A stretch of DNA of 64,000 bases. Source: Haematobacter genomosp. 1. Lineage in GTDB: Bacteria; Pseudomonadota; Alphaproteobacteria; Rhodobacterales; Rhodobacteraceae. The stretch spans positions 1-64,000 of the forward strand of contig NZ_NIPW01000008.1 of assembly GCF_002196855.1 (NCBI RefSeq). Direction: 5' to 3'. Numbering within the stretch: the stretch's first letter is position 1; every line of letters begins with the position of its first letter. The position numbers and the translations under genes are program-made. Shown piece after piece: positions 61,740-64,000 of the stretch. Below the pieces are notes generated by a model. That model saw only the letters and a program-made list of their open reading frames with translations, was not told the origin of the DNA and did no database searches.

Positions 61740-62417
61740 TTACTGGACCCCTTCCATTGCGGCCTGTTCGGCGATCGTCCTGTAAAGGCGCTCGTTCCAG
61801 TAGGGCACCCAGCAGACCAGCGCGCGGCCCGTACCATGGAAGGCGCGCAATCGCCTCTGACCGGAGATCAGGCTGCGGGGCCATCTCGCCGGTGCGCGGG
61901 ATGAAAACTTCAGCCCGCCCGTCCGGCCCAGGACGAGCCGCCCCTGAACCCGGAAGTCGCTGTCATCGACATCGATGGTCTCCACCGGGCCGGGGGCGTT
62001 GATGGCGACCTTGCCTGTGCCTGAAACGGTTGTCTTCCATGACAGAAACCCATCGCCCGCCCAGAAGCTGGACCAGGCGGGTTCTCGCGTCATGCCAAGC
62101 TGCACCGATCCTTCGGAGGCCCAGTACGCCCCCGGTTCCAGTATCCACCGCTCACCCGGTGTCACATCCAGAAGATGGTAGCCGCCGAGCGTCGGCTGAA
62201 GAAGAACGGAGCCGGTTCCCGTGTAAAAGGGCCGGATACGGGCATCCGAGGTGAAGAAGGATCGGAAGATGTCGCGCGGTCCGGGCAGACGGGGCGTCAT
62301 GACCACGTTGCCCTGCATGGTGGACATTGCGCCATGGCGGGCGCGCACCGTTTCCTCTGCGATGTCGATGCGGATCTGGCGCATCCCTTCGACCTCACGG
62401 ACACTGAATTCCGCCAT
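61740..62417 (-). CDS. AIM24-family protein
   Basis: A 225-residue beta-rich protein of the AIM24 (TIGR00266) family: MSTMQGNVVMTPRLPGPRDI, SVLLQPTLGGYHLLDVTPGE and INAPGPVETIDVDDSDF. AAGGGGACGG precedes the ATG. It begins 12 bases after the DUF4239 gene. The family is widespread but without a defined biochemical activity; mitochondrial AIM24 affects MICOS integrity. Confidence 0.88.
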   Translation of the reverse strand: MAEFSVREVEGMRQIRIDIAEETVRARHGAMSTMQGNVVMTPRLPGPRDIFRSFFTSDARIRPFYTGTGSVLLQPTLGGYHLLDVTPGERWILEPGAYWASEGSVQLGMTREPAWSSFWAGDGFLSWKTTVSGTGKVAINAPGPVETIDVDDSDFRVQGRLVLGRTGGLKFSSRAPARWPRSLISGQRRLRAFHGTGRALVCWVPYWNERLYRTIAEQAAMEGVQ

Positions 62418-62429
62418 GACCGTCCCCCT

Positions 62430-63230
62430 TCAGTAACGCGGCTCGTCCCATGACATCGAACGCTCCCATACCATGATGAGGGATTCCGGCCGCAGCCCGG
62501 CTGCCCCCCGCAGCGGTGCGTCCAGCGTGGACATCACGAACAGAATGACGGCAAGAAAGACCGAGGTGACGGCGCCCAGAAAGAACTGCCGTAGCGGCCG
62601 CATACGCAGCAGGCAGATCAGCAGAACGCTGATGACCGCGCCGCCGAACACGGCGTACCACATCGCCTGCGGGATCCGTACGAAGACGGCAGCGATGCGC
62701 TGCTGCCGGGCGGCGACGAAATCGCGGAACGCGGAGAGCACCTCGGCATGCACGATCTCCTGCCCCGGTGTCTGCGGCTCGAATTCCGCCAGACGCTGGC
62801 GCATGGCATTGGAGCGGTTGTTGCCTCCGTCGAGGAAGTCGCCGCGCTGATGTGCGGCCCAGTCCTTGTGGATGGTGAACAACACATAATCGCGCAGCAT
62901 ATCCTTCATGTCGGATCGCAGCGGCTCGGGATACACGTTCACATCGGCATAGAGCGCGGAGATGGAGTTCGCCTCATCCAGCATGGCAGTGCGGACGCGG
63001 TCATTGTTCTGATAGGCCGATACGGTGAGAAGGCCGAGCAGCAAGCCGTAGAACAGGCTGAAACCCGAGGTCGCGTAATTGATGGATTCGTTCAGATCCG
63101 GGCCGGAGCCGATCAGGACACGCATAACCGGCTTGAATACCAGCATCCCCAGCAACATGCCGATGATCGCCAAGGCGAGGAAGCCGATCGCCAGTTGCTG
63201 CTGGGGAATATCGTAGACAAAATCAAACAT
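62430..63230 (-). CDS. DUF4239-family (bestrophin-like) membrane protein
   Basis: A 266-residue protein with two N-terminal helices (about 8-32 and 50-75) and two C-terminal helices (about 190-240), around a cytoplasmic helical region (ISALYADVNVYPEPLRSDMK). Pattern and length fit the DUF4239/bestrophin-like family, some of which may be anion channels. ATG 63230 used; a GTG at 63236 is in frame. Probable operon with the AIM24 gene. Confidence 0.8.
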   Translation of the reverse strand: MFDFVYDIPQQQLAIGFLALAIIGMLLGMLVFKPVMRVLIGSGPDLNESINYATSGFSLFYGLLLGLLTVSAYQNNDRVRTAMLDEANSISALYADVNVYPEPLRSDMKDMLRDYVLFTIHKDWAAHQRGDFLDGGNNRSNAMRQRLAEFEPQTPGQEIVHAEVLSAFRDFVAARQQRIAAVFVRIPQAMWYAVFGGAVISVLLICLLRMRPLRQFFLGAVTSVFLAVILFVMSTLDAPLRGAAGLRPESLIMVWERSMSWDEPRY

Positions 63231-63362
63231 GAGCACATGACCGTAGATGTCACCGCGAAGCTATAGCGCGAACGGAGAAGCGCGAAGGGTAAAAATGCAA
63301 ATTGTCGCATGTGGAACGCTCGATTATTCTTCCCTTGCAGATGCTGGTACAGGGCGCTCACT

Positions 63363-64000
63363 ATGATCTCGTTCGTTCGGCTCCTTTTTGCCCTGTCGGC
63401 CTTGATTGCCTCCCCGGCAATGGCAGCGGACCAGGCTTCCCCGGATCTGCGATTCTTCTCGATCGGAACAGGGGAGGTGACAGGGAACTACTATGCCGCG
63501 GCCAAGGCGATCTGCGGTGCCGTCAACCGTCACTCCGACGGCACGATCCGATGCAGCGCGGAGGCGACCCAAGGGACGATCTACAATCTCGCCGCGCTGA
63601 AGTCCGGTGATCTGGACTTTGCAATCGTGCAGTCGGACTGGTTGAGATATGCCTATCAGGGCGCGGGTCTTTTCGAGGCAGAAGGTCCAATGACCGAGCT
63701 TCGGACGGTCATGGCGCTCTATCCCGAAACGCTCACCCTCCTTGCCGCGCGCGGCCGTGGGATCGACAGTCTGCTGGGACTGCGGGGCCATCGGATCGAT
63801 ATCGGCGCGCCGGCCTCCGGTCGACATGCGACGGCTCTCAGCGTGCTCGATGCAGTCGGGTTGAGCAGCAACGACTTTCCCATGGTGCTCGAACTCCCGA
63901 TCGCGAGCGCCTATGAAGAACTCTGCGCCGGGCGGATCGATGCCTCCATTCTCGTGATGGGTCATCCCAATGCGGGTCTGGCCAGCGCCATTTCACGCTG
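63363..64000 (+). CDS. TAXI-family TRAP transporter binding protein (partial)
   Basis: ATG 63363 opens a frame that is still open at the window end (212 codons seen; the family is usually 310-340 residues). Signal peptide 1-22 ends SPAMAADQ. Then FFSIGTGEVTGNYYAAAKAI, NRHSDGTIRCSAEATQGTIY and LKSGDLDFAIVQSDWLRYAY are the classical TAXI pattern for binding of glutamate-like or other organic acids. Divergent from the AIM24/DUF4239 pair. The TRAP membrane genes, if present, lie beyond the edge. Confidence 0.92.
   Translation, partial: MISFVRLLFALSALIASPAMAADQASPDLRFFSIGTGEVTGNYYAAAKAICGAVNRHSDGTIRCSAEATQGTIYNLAALKSGDLDFAIVQSDWLRYAYQGAGLFEAEGPMTELRTVMALYPETLTLLAARGRGIDSLLGLRGHRIDIGAPASGRHATALSVLDAVGLSSNDFPMVLELPIASAYEELCAGRIDASILVMGHPNAGLASAISR

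Noticed and set aside
60074-61837. 587-codon minus-strand open frame
   Set aside because: Antisense of the DASS transporter; the plus-strand protein has complete SNT motifs and helices.

Overview
The window is GC-rich DNA (clearly above 60% G+C by eye). The densely overlapping transport operons, a YehZYXW-type osmoprotectant transporter, TAXI and NitT/TauT binding proteins and an HWE-type kinase suggest an alphaproteobacterium, probably Rhodobacterales. That placement is an inference from gene content; no rRNA gene is present.

Layout. 1-1422: IS debris (the 3' end of an IS3 element at the very edge and a decayed IS5-family transposase). 1423-4929: a CaiB/BaiF CoA-transferase, a LysR regulator and a divergent acyl-CoA dehydrogenase. 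5081-8800: a four-gene YehZYXW-like ABC importer. 9798-12372: a COG0523 metallochaperone GTPase overlapping a Tat-exported M20 amidohydrolase. 14007-19822: a divergent catabolic/uptake locus (FAH-fold hydrolase and cyclase-family amidase one way; binding protein, GntR regulator, ATPase and two permeases the other). 20651-24186: response regulator, histidine kinase, secreted tyrosine phosphatase and an ICMT-like membrane methyltransferase. 25568-29664: an ArsR/AHSA1 pair, then an ECF sigma factor, its RskA-like anti-sigma factor, a fasciclin protein and a DUF4394 protein. 30053-37240: HWE kinase, lipoate ligase with permuted domains, zinc alcohol dehydrogenase, cupin, and a large phytase-like beta-propeller. 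38239-39204: tRNA-Thr and an IS66 scrap. 39205-46091: TetR regulator and a peptide-type ABC operon with a fused permease-ATPase and a final esterase. 46784-51624: a glutamate-type ABC importer with glutamate dehydrogenase. 52145-55260: IS3 scrap, aldehyde dehydrogenase and divergent SDR. 55394-58169: tRNA-Val followed by prophage remains. 58173-59951: a truncated IS3 element and an almost full-length IS5-family element with a broken transposase. 60131-64000: a DASS anion transporter, an AIM24/DUF4239 pair and the start of a TAXI binding protein.

Most loci pair an importer with one or two catabolic enzymes and a local regulator, with ATGA stop/start overlaps indicating translational coupling. 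Between them are many gaps of 0.4 to 1.2 kb with no convincing gene, transposase fragments, and at least six copies of a short (135-159 bp) inverted-repeat element that looks like a MITE. This gives the impression of an accessory region that has been repeatedly rearranged. The best candidates for less-described biology are the MITE family, the metallochaperone/Tat-amidohydrolase pair, the sigK-rskA-fasciclin-DUF4394 module and the permuted lipoate ligase; none is proved here to be new.
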